Source of the DNA: Bordetella parapertussis
GTDB taxonomy: Bacteria; Pseudomonadota; Gammaproteobacteria; Burkholderiales; Burkholderiaceae_A
Direction: 5' to 3'
Assembly: GCA_945901825.1 (NCBI GenBank)
Contig: CAMDMC010000034.1
Location: 1 to 15,122 of the forward strand
Length of the DNA stretch: 15,122 nucleotides
A program made the position numbers and the translations under genes. The notes below the pieces were generated by a model. That model saw only the letters and a list, made by a program, of their open reading frames with translations, searched no databases and had not been told where the DNA came from. This document shows positions 7,040-15,122 of the stretch, piece after piece (within the stretch, counting starts at the first letter, position 1; the number at the start of each line of letters is the position of its first letter).

Positions 7040-7829
7040 GGTCGAAATAGAAGTCGCGGCGTGTGCTCTCAGGGCACCAGCCCGGAAGACCCATGACGGG
7101 CAGGGCAAGCAAATGGCTGCTGCGAAGGTCTGGCCCAAGCTGCGCGCAGAGCATCTCATCAAGATCCTGCCAAGACGCAACAGGCTTGCGCACACAAAGC
7201 AAAAGGCAATGGGCTGTAATGGCTTTAAAAGGCGCATCCAGCTTTTCTAAAAGGGCATGACCAAAAACAAAGGGCTGCCATTGGTTCTGCCAATGGGCGC
7301 GGAACTGCCAAAATAAGGCCTGCCAGTCGTGGTTCTCTAAAAGGGCTTTTAGCTCGGGGCCTTGCGCATGACAGGCAATGACCATAAGGTTTTCATCAAG
7401 CAGAGTCAGGGCATCACGCAGCGCGCCGCGACCGCCGCGCCTGCTTGCGCCCTTGGCCGTCGTGAGTTGTTTTGGGGGGTTGGTGTCACAGGTTTGTCCT
7501 CCCAGGCCGCTTCCGAGCAAGGCGTCCTCATGCAGGGTATTTAAGCGCCGCTTTGACTGGGATGCTGACAACCAGACAAGCGCATTAAGCCGGTCATGAC
7601 GCAGGTCTCGCGTGGGAACCCCACCGGTCTGCGCAATAAAAGCCTCATAGCCCATGGCCCGGTCCTGGGCTGAAAGCTTATCTTGCGCCACGAATTGAAG
7701 ACCAAAGCCTCGGGACGAAGCCAGGCTGTGCGCCGCGGCAAACCCGTTCGTTTTTTCTAGGAAGGCGTCAAAGGGTTCCTCCAACAACCCCAGAAGCTCA
7801 GGCCGAAAGCCAGACCACCACGGCTGCAC
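6963..7829 (-). CDS. DUF3025 family protein
   Basis: This 288-residue protein contains GYEAFIAQTGGVPTRDLRHD (60-79) followed by LNALVWLSASQSKRRLNTLH (81-100), the conserved core of DUF3025. There is no signal peptide or membrane segment, so it is probably cytosolic. Its biochemical role is unknown. The start is a GTG whose first G is also the last base of the mltA stop (TAGTG), a standard translational-coupling junction, so it is very likely expressed from the mltA message. A run of about 20 residues near 116-137 is rich in Gly, Arg, Thr and Lys and is probably a loop. The 3' end runs 77 bp into the convergent DUF3750 gene. Confidence 0.83.
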   Translation of the reverse strand: MQPWWSGFRPELLGLLEEPFDAFLEKTNGFAAAHSLASSRGFGLQFVAQDKLSAQDRAMGYEAFIAQTGGVPTRDLRHDRLNALVWLSASQSKRRLNTLHEDALLGSGLGGQTCDTNPPKQLTTAKGASRRGGRGALRDALTLLDENLMVIACHAQGPELKALLENHDWQALFWQFRAHWQNQWQPFVFGHALLEKLDAPFKAITAHCLLLCVRKPVASWQDLDEMLCAQLGPDLRSSHLLALPVMGLPGWCPESTRRDFYFDPKVFRPRRHPEREVEAPEGLGQGPG

Positions 7830-9316
7830 TAGAAGCCCTGAAGACCTTTGGGAATAAGAACCACCATCTCGCCGTCATACTTCATACGCCCGGCCTGTTG
7901 ACCAGCCTCTAGGCCCGAGCCAAAAAAGAAGTCCCCTCGGTGGGGCCCTTGAATGGCCGAACCCGTGTCCTGCGCGAAAACCAGCCTTGTAATGGCCTGG
8001 GGTCTTTGTCCGGCCTCACCAGGCAGACGAGTGGTCAGCACAAGGGGTAGACCTAGGGCAACATAGCGCGGGTCGACAGCAACCGATCGCTTGGCGGTTA
8101 AAGGAACGCCAAGCGACCCAAGGGGCCCTTCAGTAGGGTCGTTGGTGGGGGGGAGTTCTCGAAAGAAGACCATGCTTGGGTTCTGATGCAAAAGTTCGTT
8201 CTGGCGTTGCGGGTTACGGGCAAGCCAGGCCTGAATACCCTGCATGCTTGCCTGGGCAAGGGTGAGTTCGCCCTGGTTCACAAGCCAGCGGCCAATAGAT
8301 ACGTAGGGGTGACCATTCTGGTTGGCATAACCAAGCCGCAAGTAACTGCCGTCCTCCAGTTGAATCTTTCCTGACCCCTGTATCTGCAAGAAAAAGGCCT
8401 CCACGGGGTCGGTGACCCAGGCAATTTCTTGGCCTCTTAAAAGGCCCTGGGTGTCGAGCTCGGCCCGGCTTGGGTAGGGCTGAACTTCAGAGCCACTCTC
8501 CGTTTGAACCAGTCTGCCGCGGAGTCGATAGCTCTGCAGGGCAGGGTACTGCCGCTCAAGCTTCACCGTGACCAGATCGGCGGGGGTTTTGTACAGCGGA
8601 ACACGATAAAGGTCAGTGGCTGTGCGGCTTCCCTTAAGCACCGGCTCGTAATAGCCGGTAATGGTGTTCTGATTGCGTCCTGAAGGCCCCGCAGTGACTA
8701 AACGCCTTGGCTCGAAATGTCTTTCAAAAAAACCGCGCACCGCGTTCGAGTCTTGTGCATCAATGCCCTGGGACTCCTCGCAGAGTCTTATAAAAGGCTG
8801 GCCCTTCAAGACCATGGCCTCGCAGTTTCTGCGCCATGCAAGCAGGGCAGCATCAAGCGGGTCGTCTTGCCAGCCTTCAAGTTGCTCAAAGCGCAAGGGC
8901 TGAAACTGCCCAATTGAACGGCTAAGCGAGGCCTGTCGGTTGGGATCAATCACCGGCCGTGCGGGCTCGGCTACGCCGCCAATGGCCCGCCCTTCGTCCA
9001 TTCGTGGCCCAAGACCCGGCTTGTCGGTGGCCGCTTGGTTAGGCTCCGAGGCGGCAGGGGCTTGGCTGACCGATTCACTGGCCTGGCCGGGCGCAGCCTG
9101 CATGGGTTCAGCCTGAACGGGCCGAGCAATGGATCCCGCAGTAGCCCTACCTTCACCCCCGACAATAGGGGCAGCTGCCTGCTCAACAGGGGTTAAGCTA
9201 CAGCCTGATGCGAAGACCAAAACCCCCAGCCAGAGAAGGACAGGCCTGGAACGAGTGATGCAGCAAAACCCCGTAAGGGACCGGTAAAGGGAAGAACGCA
9301 AGACAATGTGGCTCAT
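7829..9316 (-). CDS. mltA: Membrane-bound lytic murein transglycosylase A (lipoprotein)
   Basis: MltA cleaves peptidoglycan glycan strands with formation of 1,6-anhydromuramic acid at the inner face of the outer membrane. The product has a lipobox ASGC with acylated Cys at C39. An Ala/Pro/Gln-rich linker (about 45-130) follows. The MltA domain includes GYYEPVLKGSR (221-231), VEAFFLQIQGSG (305-316) and YANQNGHPYVSIG (330-342). The C-terminal 3D fold has FAQDTGSAIQGPHRGDFFFG (447-466). D462 aligns best with the catalytic aspartate of the family, with D450 also conserved. At 495 residues it is longer than the E. coli enzyme (about 365), mostly because of the linker. The n-region before the hydrophobic core is long (about 24 residues), so a later start is possible, but no better start codon or ribosome site is visible. 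Confidence 0.93.
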   Translation of the reverse strand: MSHIVLRSSLYRSLTGFCCITRSRPVLLWLGVLVFASGCSLTPVEQAAAPIVGGEGRATAGSIARPVQAEPMQAAPGQASESVSQAPAASEPNQAATDKPGLGPRMDEGRAIGGVAEPARPVIDPNRQASLSRSIGQFQPLRFEQLEGWQDDPLDAALLAWRRNCEAMVLKGQPFIRLCEESQGIDAQDSNAVRGFFERHFEPRRLVTAGPSGRNQNTITGYYEPVLKGSRTATDLYRVPLYKTPADLVTVKLERQYPALQSYRLRGRLVQTESGSEVQPYPSRAELDTQGLLRGQEIAWVTDPVEAFFLQIQGSGKIQLEDGSYLRLGYANQNGHPYVSIGRWLVNQGELTLAQASMQGIQAWLARNPQRQNELLHQNPSMVFFRELPPTNDPTEGPLGSLGVPLTAKRSVAVDPRYVALGLPLVLTTRLPGEAGQRPQAITRLVFAQDTGSAIQGPHRGDFFFGSGLEAGQQAGRMKYDGEMVVLIPKGLQGF

Positions 9317-9389
9317 TTATTTGGAGGCGGGCATTGCCCTAACCGTGGTGTTGGCAATTGTCTATTGGACCATGCGCGGAAAGAAGTAA
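9306..9389 (+). CDS. Small single-span membrane protein (27 residues)
   Basis: An ATG at 9306 opens 27 codons to TAA at 9387-9389. The product starts MWLIYLEAGIALTVV, has one hydrophobic segment (about 2-22) and ends in a positive tail (RGKK). That matches a tiny inner-membrane protein with a cytoplasmic C-terminus. A GGGAAG-like purine stretch lies about 12 bp upstream, a little far. The first 11 bp overlap the 5' end of divergent mltA, and the gene ends 70 bp before rpe. The Trp codons at 2 and 21 are not adjacent, so a classical trp leader peptide is unlikely despite the position upstream of rpe-trp. I know no function for it. Confidence 0.5.
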   Translation: MWLIYLEAGIALTVVLAIVYWTMRGKK

Positions 9390-9395
9390 GAGTCA

Positions 9396-9435
9396 TAAGC
9401 CAATCTCGGGTGAAAATAGGGCTCTTTAAGCCAAT
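9396..9435 (+). repeat. Pair of 9-bp direct repeats upstream of rpe
   Basis: TAAGCCAAT occurs at 9396-9404 and again at 9427-9435, 31 bp apart (about three helical turns), in the 70-bp gap before rpe. This spacing would suit a transcription factor binding two sites on one DNA face. I see no clear -35/-10 pair in the gap. It may be chance. Confidence 0.3.
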
Positions 9436-9459
9436 GAACAACCCCGGGAGGAGATTCTC

Positions 9460-10188
9460 ATGAGCAGCACCGTCGCACCATCGCCGCACCGCCAACCCGA
9501 CTGCATTGCCCCGAGCATTCTCTCTGCTGACTTCGCCCGACTCGGCGAGGAGGTAAGGGCGGTTGAATCGGCTGGGGCAGGCTTTATTCATTTTGACGTA
9601 ATGGACAACCACTACGTGCCCAACCTAACGGTGGGCCCCTTGGTCTGCAAGGCCATTCGTCCGCACGTCAGCATACCCATCGATGTGCATCTTATGGTCT
9701 CGCCGGTGGATTCGCTCATTGCGGACTTCGCCAAGGCAGGGGCCGACATCATTACCTTTCACCCCGAGGCCTCCAACCATGTTCATCGCAGCCTTCAGCT
9801 TATTAAAGACCAGGGCTGCAAGGCGGGGCTTGTCTTTAACCCCAGCACCCCGCTTGAGCATCTTCACTGGGTCATGGACAGCCTGGACATCATTCTTCTA
9901 ATGAGCGTGAATCCCGGCTTTGGTGGACAGGCCTTCATTCCAGAAACCCTTCAGAAGGTCAAGGCGGTGCGCCAGAAAATTGACGACCACTGCAACAAGG
10001 GTGGTCAGCCCATTCGGCTTGAGGTTGATGGCGGCATTAAGGTTGACAACATTGGGCAGGTTGTTCGCGCAGGGGCCGACACCTTCGTAGCGGGTTCGGC
10101 GGTCTTTGGTGCAGCCGATTCCGATGGCAAGGGTTACAGCAGTGTCTTTAAAGCCTTCAACCAGGCTCTGGTCGCCGCGCGTTCATGA
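9460..10188 (+). CDS. rpe: Ribulose-phosphate 3-epimerase
   Basis: This enzyme interconverts D-ribulose 5-phosphate and D-xylulose 5-phosphate in the pentose phosphate and Calvin pathways, as a cytosolic metal-dependent TIM barrel. The 242-residue product has [13 protein letters not shown] (16-28), [14 protein letters not shown] (44-57), DVHLMV (75-80), [10 protein letters not shown] (148-157) and VDGGI (189-193). Metal ligands H44, D46, H77 and D190 are all present; D46 and D190 are also the acid/base pair. GGAGGAG (9447-9453) is 6 nt before the ATG. The N-terminus is about 13 residues longer than the E. coli protein, as often seen in betaproteobacteria. The stop overlaps the trpE start (ATGA), which ties it to the trp operon. 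Confidence 0.96.
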   Translation: MSSTVAPSPHRQPDCIAPSILSADFARLGEEVRAVESAGAGFIHFDVMDNHYVPNLTVGPLVCKAIRPHVSIPIDVHLMVSPVDSLIADFAKAGADIITFHPEASNHVHRSLQLIKDQGCKAGLVFNPSTPLEHLHWVMDSLDIILLMSVNPGFGGQAFIPETLQKVKAVRQKIDDHCNKGGQPIRLEVDGGIKVDNIGQVVRAGADTFVAGSAVFGAADSDGKGYSSVFKAFNQALVAARS

Positions 10189-11720
10189 CCCAGTCCATTG
10201 ACCTCGCCCAGTTTCGCGCTCTGGCGAGGCAGGGCTATAACCGCATCCCGGTCAACAGGCAGCTTAATGCCGACCTTGATACACCGCTGTCGGCCTACTT
10301 GAAGCTTGCCGAGGGTCCTTACTCCTTTTTACTTGAATCGGTGGTGGGGGGCGAGCGGTTTGGCCGTTACTCGTTTATTGGCCTGCCGGCCCAGCAACTG
10401 GTTCGCGCCTTCGACAGGACCATTCAGACCTGCACCATTGAAAACGGCAAGCCGCAACGAGAGGCGGAGTTACAGGGCGACCCTCTGGCTTATCTGGAAG
10501 GTTTCATGGCGGGCTTTCGGCTTGCCCCCGTTCAAGGCCTGCCCAGGTTCGCGGGTGGCCTGGCGGGCTACTTTGGTTACGACACCATTCGTTACATCGA
10601 AAGGCGGCTTGACTCCCAGGCGGCAAAGGCGCGGCCTGACCCACTGGGCCTGCCCGATCTTCAGTTGTTACTTACCGAAAGCCTTGCCGTTTTTGACAAC
10701 CTGGCGGGCAGGCTTTCTTTATTTCACTTTGCTGCAATTGGCCCCGAGCCCACCGACCAGGAACTGCAACAGGCCTTTAATAAAGCCCAGGCCGAGCTTG
10801 ATGCGGCGGTCAGCCGGCTAAAGCTGCCGCTGGTGCCTCCCCAGGAGAGCCCTTCCGGCAAAGAAGGCAAAAGCCGGCGCGGCTTTGAAAAGGCAGACTA
10901 CCTTCATGCCGTTGCCCGAGCGAAAGACTACATTGCCCGGGGCGATGTCATGCAGGTTGTTCTTGCGCAGCTTATTGAGCGCGACTACCAAGGCTCACCG
11001 CTCACCCTTTATCGCGCGCTGCGCGCGCTGAACCCCTCGCCCTACATGTACTTCTACGACATGGGCGACTTCCACATTATTGGGGCCTCACCTGAAATTC
11101 TTGTCCGGCAGGACTGCGAGCCTGGCGGCCCGCCGCGCATCACCATTCGACCCATTGCAGGCACCCGCCCCCGGGGGGCAAGCCAAGAACAAGATCTTGC
11201 CCTTGAGGCCGAGCTCAAGGCCGACCCGAAAGAGCGTGCCGAGCATGTGATGCTGATTGACCTGGCCCGCAATGATGTTGGCCGTATCGCCAAGACAGGC
11301 AGTGTGCGCGTGAACGAACAGATGGTGGTTGAACGGTATTCACACGTCATGCATCTTGTAAGCGATGTGGAGGGCGAGCTTAATGCCGGGCTGTCGGCCA
11401 TGGACGTGTTGCGCGCCAGTTTCCCCGCAGGCACCTTAAGTGGCGCGCCTAAAATTCGAGCTATGGAAATTATTGATGAGCTCGAGCCTGTCAAACGCGG
11501 CATCTACGGTGGTGCTTGTGGCTACTGGTCCTTTACCGGGCAGATGGACCTTGCCATTGCTATACGCACCGGCATCCTTAAAGACAAGACGCTCTATGTA
11601 TCGGCGGGCGCCGGCATTGTGGCCGACTCCGTTCCCGAGAGCGAATGGAAGGAGACCGAGACCAAGGCGCGCGCCGTCTTGCATGCCGCAGAAATTGCCG
11701 AACGAGGGCTTGAGCCATGA
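10185..11720 (+). CDS. trpE: Anthranilate synthase component I
   Basis: It converts chorismate to anthranilate using ammonia delivered by TrpG, the first committed step of tryptophan synthesis. The 511-residue product has the N-terminal regulatory motif LLES (49-52), part of the tryptophan feedback site, with PSPYMYF (284-290) completing the pocket. Feedback inhibition is therefore expected. The chorismate-binding domain shows IAGTRPRG (324-331), [14 protein letters not shown] (354-367), SHVMH (386-390), [20 protein letters not shown] (412-431) and YGGACGY (441-447). It starts within the rpe stop (ATGA) and its own stop overlaps trpG the same way, giving near-equal synthesis of the two subunits. 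No leader peptide or attenuator precedes it. Confidence 0.97.
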   Translation: MTQSIDLAQFRALARQGYNRIPVNRQLNADLDTPLSAYLKLAEGPYSFLLESVVGGERFGRYSFIGLPAQQLVRAFDRTIQTCTIENGKPQREAELQGDPLAYLEGFMAGFRLAPVQGLPRFAGGLAGYFGYDTIRYIERRLDSQAAKARPDPLGLPDLQLLLTESLAVFDNLAGRLSLFHFAAIGPEPTDQELQQAFNKAQAELDAAVSRLKLPLVPPQESPSGKEGKSRRGFEKADYLHAVARAKDYIARGDVMQVVLAQLIERDYQGSPLTLYRALRALNPSPYMYFYDMGDFHIIGASPEILVRQDCEPGGPPRITIRPIAGTRPRGASQEQDLALEAELKADPKERAEHVMLIDLARNDVGRIAKTGSVRVNEQMVVERYSHVMHLVSDVEGELNAGLSAMDVLRASFPAGTLSGAPKIRAMEIIDELEPVKRGIYGGACGYWSFTGQMDLAIAIRTGILKDKTLYVSAGAGIVADSVPESEWKETETKARAVLHAAEIAERGLEP

Positions 11721-12340
11721 CTGTGCCCACGCCACTCACGGGCCATCGCCTTCTGATGGTCGATAACTACGACTCGTTTACCTACAACCTGGTTCAGTAC
11801 TTTGGTGAGCTCGGTGCTCAGGTTCAAACCGTTCGCAACGACGATCTCTCGGTGGAAGATGCCCTCGGCCTTCAACCGGATGGCATTGTCATTTCACCGG
11901 GGCCCTGCAGCCCGACCCAGGCAGGCATCTCGGTGGCCCTTATTCAGGCCGCAGCGGCCAGGCAAAAGCCTCTGCCTTTACTTGGGGTCTGCCTTGGGCA
12001 TCAGGCCATTGGTGAGGCCTTTGGCGCCAAGGTGTTGCAGGCCAAGCGCCTTATGCATGGAAAGACATCGAAGGTCGAGCATCTGGGCCGAAGCGTATTT
12101 GTTGGGCTGAAGAATCCTCTTACTGTCACCCGTTATCACTCCCTGGCCGTCGAGAGGGCAAGCCTGCCCGAGCAGCTCGAGGTGACCGCCTGGACCGACG
12201 ACCACGAAATCATGGGCCTTGCCCATCGGCGGCTTCCCATTCATGGCGTGCAGTTTCACCCGGAATCGATCCTGACTGAGCAGGGCCACGCGCTGCTACA
12301 GAATTTTTTGAATCTTGTTGCGGGCGACCGCCTGCCCTAA
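11717..12340 (+). CDS. trpG: Anthranilate synthase component II (glutamine amidotransferase)
   Basis: This class I glutamine amidotransferase hydrolyses glutamine and channels ammonia to TrpE. The 207-residue protein has [14 protein letters not shown] (15-28), oxyanion-region SPGPCSP (60-66), nucleophile elbow [14 protein letters not shown] (90-103, C92) and VQFHPESI (178-185, H181 and E183), a complete catalytic triad. Some bacteria use the same subunit for p-aminobenzoate synthesis (PabA). Its position in a trp operon makes the tryptophan role primary, though dual use cannot be excluded. The first 8 or so residues (MTVPTPLT) are an extension of the usual N-terminus. The ATG overlaps the trpE stop by 4 bp. 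Confidence 0.96.
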   Translation: MTVPTPLTGHRLLMVDNYDSFTYNLVQYFGELGAQVQTVRNDDLSVEDALGLQPDGIVISPGPCSPTQAGISVALIQAAAARQKPLPLLGVCLGHQAIGEAFGAKVLQAKRLMHGKTSKVEHLGRSVFVGLKNPLTVTRYHSLAVERASLPEQLEVTAWTDDHEIMGLAHRRLPIHGVQFHPESILTEQGHALLQNFLNLVAGDRLP

Positions 12341-12414
12341 AAGCGTTGCTAGAGCCTTTGGAATCTCGCCCTTACCCTTGCAACCCTGCGTAACCCTGGC
12401 TTAAGGAGGCCGCA

Positions 12415-13488
12415 ATGAAAGGCACGACAGACTCGCTGATAACCGCCTTGCAACAGCTTGTGGAGGGCCAAGACCTAAGTACCGAGACCATGACCGCCTG
12501 CATGCGGCAGATGATGGCAGGCGAGGCCTCGCCTGTTCAGATGGCAGCCTTTCTTATGGGTCTGCGGGCGAAGGGCGAGTCCATTTCCGAAATTACTGCG
12601 GCAGCTTCGGTGATGCGGGAGTTTGCAACCCCCGTGCCGCTTGAACTATCGTTCTTGGTGGATATGTGTGGCACGGGTGGCGACGGGGCGCATACCTTCA
12701 ATATCTCCACAGCGGCCATGTTTGTTGTTGCCGCGGCCGGTGCTGCCGTGGCCAAGCATGGTGGACGCTCGGTCTCATCGAAATCGGGCAGTGCAGACCT
12801 TCTTGAGCATCTCGGGGTGGCCATTGGCCTTTCGGCCCAAGACACGGCGACCTGCCTGAAAGGCTGCGGTGTTGGGTTTATGTTTGCGCCCAACCATCAT
12901 GCCGCCATGAAGCATATTGCGCCCATTCGTAAAGAGCTTGGGCTGCGAACCGTCTTCAATGTGCTTGGCCCTTTAACCAATCCGGCCGGGGCCCCTTGCC
13001 AGCTTATGGGGGTCTACCAGCCAAGCCTTGTTCCAGTTCAGGCCGAAGTTCTTAAACGCCTGGGCTCTGACCATGTTCTTGTGGTGCATGCCGAAGAGGG
13101 TCTTGATGAGCTGCATCTGGTGGGTAAGACCCATGTCGCCGAATTGAAAAATAGCGATGTGCATTCGTACACCGTTACGGCCCAGCAGTTTGGCTTTCCC
13201 AGTTATTCCAGCAAGGAAGTGGCCCAGGCCATTCGTGCGGAAAGCCTTGAAGAGTCAGCATCCCGACTGGCATCGGCCCTTGCCAACGAGCCCGGTCCCG
13301 CCCGCGACATCGTGGCCTTTAATGCCGCTGGCGGGCTTTTGGCAAGCAACAAGGCCAGTGACTGGCCGCAAGCCATCGACATGGCCATGGCAGCACTAGC
13401 ATCGGGCGCTGCCCGCAGCAAGCTTGATGCGTTCAGAACCTTAAGTCAGTCGCTCTCCAGCGCCGCAGCACCGGCTGCTGGGCACTGA
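12415..13488 (+). CDS. trpD: Anthranilate phosphoribosyltransferase
   Basis: It transfers phosphoribose from PRPP to anthranilate, the second step of tryptophan synthesis. The 357-residue product has the N-terminal helical domain, then CGTGGDGAHTFNIST (85-99) that binds PRPP pyrophosphate and magnesium. KHGGRSVSSKSGSADLLEHLG (114-134) and FGPLTNP-type VLGPLTNPAG (183-192) follow. These fit the standalone TrpD of the nucleoside phosphorylase-like fold; there is no fused glutaminase domain. A strong AAGGAGG (12403-12409) is 5 nt before the ATG, so unlike the other junctions this gene, 74 bp after trpG, has its own ribosome site. The C-terminal tail (about 345-357) is Ser/Ala-rich. Confidence 0.97.
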   Translation: MKGTTDSLITALQQLVEGQDLSTETMTACMRQMMAGEASPVQMAAFLMGLRAKGESISEITAAASVMREFATPVPLELSFLVDMCGTGGDGAHTFNISTAAMFVVAAAGAAVAKHGGRSVSSKSGSADLLEHLGVAIGLSAQDTATCLKGCGVGFMFAPNHHAAMKHIAPIRKELGLRTVFNVLGPLTNPAGAPCQLMGVYQPSLVPVQAEVLKRLGSDHVLVVHAEEGLDELHLVGKTHVAELKNSDVHSYTVTAQQFGFPSYSSKEVAQAIRAESLEESASRLASALANEPGPARDIVAFNAAGGLLASNKASDWPQAIDMAMAALASGAARSKLDAFRTLSQSLSSAAAPAAGH

Positions 13489-13492
13489 AGCC

Positions 13493-14305
13493 ATGAGCGA
13501 CATTCTGCAGAAAATTCTTGAAGTCAAGCGGCAAGAGGTACTCGCCGCCAAGGCCTCAGAGCCCGAGGCCATGTTGCGCGATGTTATTGAAGCCCAGCCC
13601 GATCATCAAAAGCCCCGTGGCTTTTTCAGGGCCATGCAGGACAGTATTCAGCAGGGTCGGGTTGCCGTCATTAGCGAGATCAAGCGGGCCAGTCCCAGTA
13701 AGGGCTTGCTGCGAGACCCGTTTGACCCGGTTGCTATTGCGCAGAGCTACGAGAGGCACGGTGCAAGCTGCCTCTCGGTGCTTACCGATGAGCAGTTCTT
13801 TCAGGGTAACCCCGGTCACTTAAAGCAGGCCCGTGCCGCCTGCAGCCTACCCGTTCTGCGTAAAGACTTTATGGTGGATCGTTATCAACTGCTTCAGGCA
13901 AGAGCCTGGGGTGCCGACTGTATTTTGCTCATTGCCGCAGCCCTCTCAAACGATCAACTCACCGAACTCGAGGGTGAGGCCATGGCCTTGGGCATGGATG
14001 TGTTGCTGGAGGTTCACGACGAGCAGGAACTTACGCATGGTCTTGCAAGCTGCAGCACGCCTCTTCTTGGAGTCAACAATCGCAACCTGCGCACCTTCGA
14101 GACACGTCTTCAGACCAGTCTCGATCTGCTTGAAAGGCTTCCGTCGAATAGGCTTTTGGTAACCGAAAGCGGTATCTTGCAGCCCGCCGATGTCCTGCTT
14201 ATGCATGGCCATGGCATTCGAGCCTTTCTTGTGGGCGAAGTTTTCATGCGGGCCCCCGACCCCGGTGCAGCCCTGACCGAGCTTTTTGGTGCCCAGCTTG
14301 CTTAA
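13493..14305 (+). CDS. trpC: Indole-3-glycerol phosphate synthase
   Basis: It closes the indole ring from carboxyphenylamino-deoxyribulose phosphate. The 270-residue, single-domain TIM barrel is the monofunctional form (no fused TrpF). Motifs are SEIKRASPSKG (61-71, with E62 and K64), VLRKDFMVD (121-129, K124), LLEVHDE (171-177, E173), GVNNRNLRTF (193-202, N196) and TESGI (224-228), which cover the known catalytic residues. It begins 4 bp after the trpD stop with a weak TGAAG ribosome site, so coupling to trpD is likely. It is the last gene of the cluster. trpF, trpB and trpA are not nearby, as is common when they form a separate locus. Confidence 0.97.
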   Translation: MSDILQKILEVKRQEVLAAKASEPEAMLRDVIEAQPDHQKPRGFFRAMQDSIQQGRVAVISEIKRASPSKGLLRDPFDPVAIAQSYERHGASCLSVLTDEQFFQGNPGHLKQARAACSLPVLRKDFMVDRYQLLQARAWGADCILLIAAALSNDQLTELEGEAMALGMDVLLEVHDEQELTHGLASCSTPLLGVNNRNLRTFETRLQTSLDLLERLPSNRLLVTESGILQPADVLLMHGHGIRAFLVGEVFMRAPDPGAALTELFGAQLA

Positions 14306-14385
14306 GGGTGCAACCAGAAAACGGCTCTGACAGGCCATTGTTCCGAGTACGCCAGCCTCTTTAGCCTCAGTTGACTCCCGGCCAT

Positions 14386-14414
14386 TTGACATAGGCAATT
14401 ACCCCAGTCATACT
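14386..14414 (+). promoter_or_regulatory. Probable rRNA operon promoter
   Basis: A perfect -35 TTGACA (14386-14391) is followed after 17 bp by CATACT (14409-14414), a 4-of-6 match to the -10 consensus. Transcription would begin near 14421, about 100 bp before BoxA and 280 bp before 16S, which is a normal leader length. Confidence 0.55.
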
Positions 14415-14520
14415 TCCGCTTCTTCGCTTCTTGCGGCGTAACACCAATAAAATATTTGCCCTTCTTTTTAAGAGTTTGGCAAAACAAAACGGTGTCTCTT
14501 AAGCAGGTATCAAAGCGAAT

Positions 14521-14555
14521 TGTTCTTTAACAACTAACAGCCGATAAGTGTGGGC
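14521..14555 (+). promoter_or_regulatory. rRNA antitermination signals (BoxA and BoxC)
   Basis: TGTTCTTTAACA (14521-14532) matches BoxA, where NusB-NusE binds nascent rRNA. GTGTGGGC (14548-14555) matches BoxC. This pairing is characteristic of rrn leaders and supports an rRNA operon starting here. Confidence 0.8.
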
Positions 14556-14583
14556 ATTTGGGCAAAGGCACAACTTAGTTTCT

Positions 14584-14601
14584 ACGGGCCTTCGGGTTTG
14601 T
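14584..14601 (+). other. Leader hairpin 1 with TTCG loop
   Basis: ACGGGCC (14584-14590) can pair with GGTTTGT (14595-14601) using three G-U pairs around a TTCG loop. It lies in the transcribed 16S leader and may be part of pre-rRNA folding. Confidence 0.4.
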
Positions 14602-14646
14602 AAAAGTTAAGCAAGCTTTAAAAACCAAATGCTCAACAAATGAATA

Positions 14647-14664
14647 AGGTTTTTTCGAAAACCT
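14647..14664 (+). other. Leader hairpin 2 with TTCG loop
   Basis: AGGTTTT (14647-14653) and AAAACCT (14658-14664) form a perfect 7-bp stem around TTCG, 36 nt before the mature 16S 5' end. It may act in pre-16S folding or processing. Confidence 0.5.
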
Positions 14665-14699
14665 CGTTTAGCGTTGAGTTTTAAATATTTGCAGAGATT

Positions 14700-15122
<423 letters not shown>

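Larger units (their letters stand above)
14306..14699 (+). other. Gap between trpC and 16S rRNA: promoter and leader of an rRNA operon
   Basis: This 394-bp stretch holds no convincing protein gene. Its first 80 bases show no strong rho-independent terminator for the trp operon. From 14386 it contains a promoter-like sequence, an AT-rich transcribed leader, antitermination signals and two small hairpins, each listed separately, and it runs into 16S rRNA. Confidence 0.7.

Noticed and set aside
9306..9459. Trp leader peptide and attenuator before rpe-trp
   Set aside because: The small frame has two separated Trp codons, and I see no competing terminator/antiterminator stems or T-tract before rpe.
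12341..12414. Possible internal promoter or iteron-like CCCT repeats between trpG and trpD
   Set aside because: The CCCTTACCCTTG-like runs are irregular and no -35/-10 pair is present; it looks like an ordinary spacer with a good ribosome site.

Overview
The window comes from a bacterial chromosome that is most likely betaproteobacterial and Burkholderiales-like. The start of a 16S rRNA gene at the right end carries sequence typical of that group. The order mltA / rpe-trpE-trpG-trpD-trpC, together with small DUF3025 and DUF3750 genes, also fits. Most genes are moderately GC-rich; the block at about 430-1146 looks clearly more AT-rich. I cannot name the genus.

Left end (1-1276): the N-terminal 63 codons of a ParA-type ATPase on the minus strand, then a complete tRNA-Phe(GAA). 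Next comes a two-gene MntA-HepT toxin-antitoxin module. The module is bracketed by a 55-bp direct repeat (54/55 identical, copies 756 bp apart), and that repeat is the 3' half of the tRNA gene. This is the layout of an element integrated into a tRNA gene, except that no integrase is present and the payload is only the toxin-antitoxin pair. The hepT stop codon lies inside the right-hand tRNA fragment. This is the most unusual part of the window.

Middle (1277-7829): a quinone oxidoreductase and a TonB-dependent receptor on the plus strand; a RidA-family protein and a DUF457 membrane hydrolase on the minus strand; a DUF3750 envelope protein on the plus strand; and a DUF3025 protein on the minus strand. 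Packing is tight. The receptor and ridA-like genes overlap at their stop codons, and the DUF3750 and DUF3025 genes overlap tail-to-tail by 77 bp. An 11-bp perfect inverted repeat covers the Shine-Dalgarno-like sequence and start codon of the DUF3750 gene.

Right part (7829-14305): mltA (lytic transglycosylase lipoprotein) runs leftward into the DUF3025 gene with a TAGTG overlap. A probable 27-residue single-span membrane protein diverges from mltA. A tightly coupled operon rpe-trpE-trpG-trpD-trpC follows, with ATGA overlaps at rpe/trpE and trpE/trpG. It encodes pentose-phosphate epimerisation and the route from chorismate to indole-3-glycerol phosphate. From memory, related Burkholderiales carry gph between rpe and trpE; here it is absent.

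Right end (14306-15122): a 394-bp gap holds a likely rRNA promoter, the BoxA/BoxC antitermination signals and two leader hairpins. The first 423 nt of 16S rRNA follow, so an rRNA operon begins directly downstream of the trp operon.
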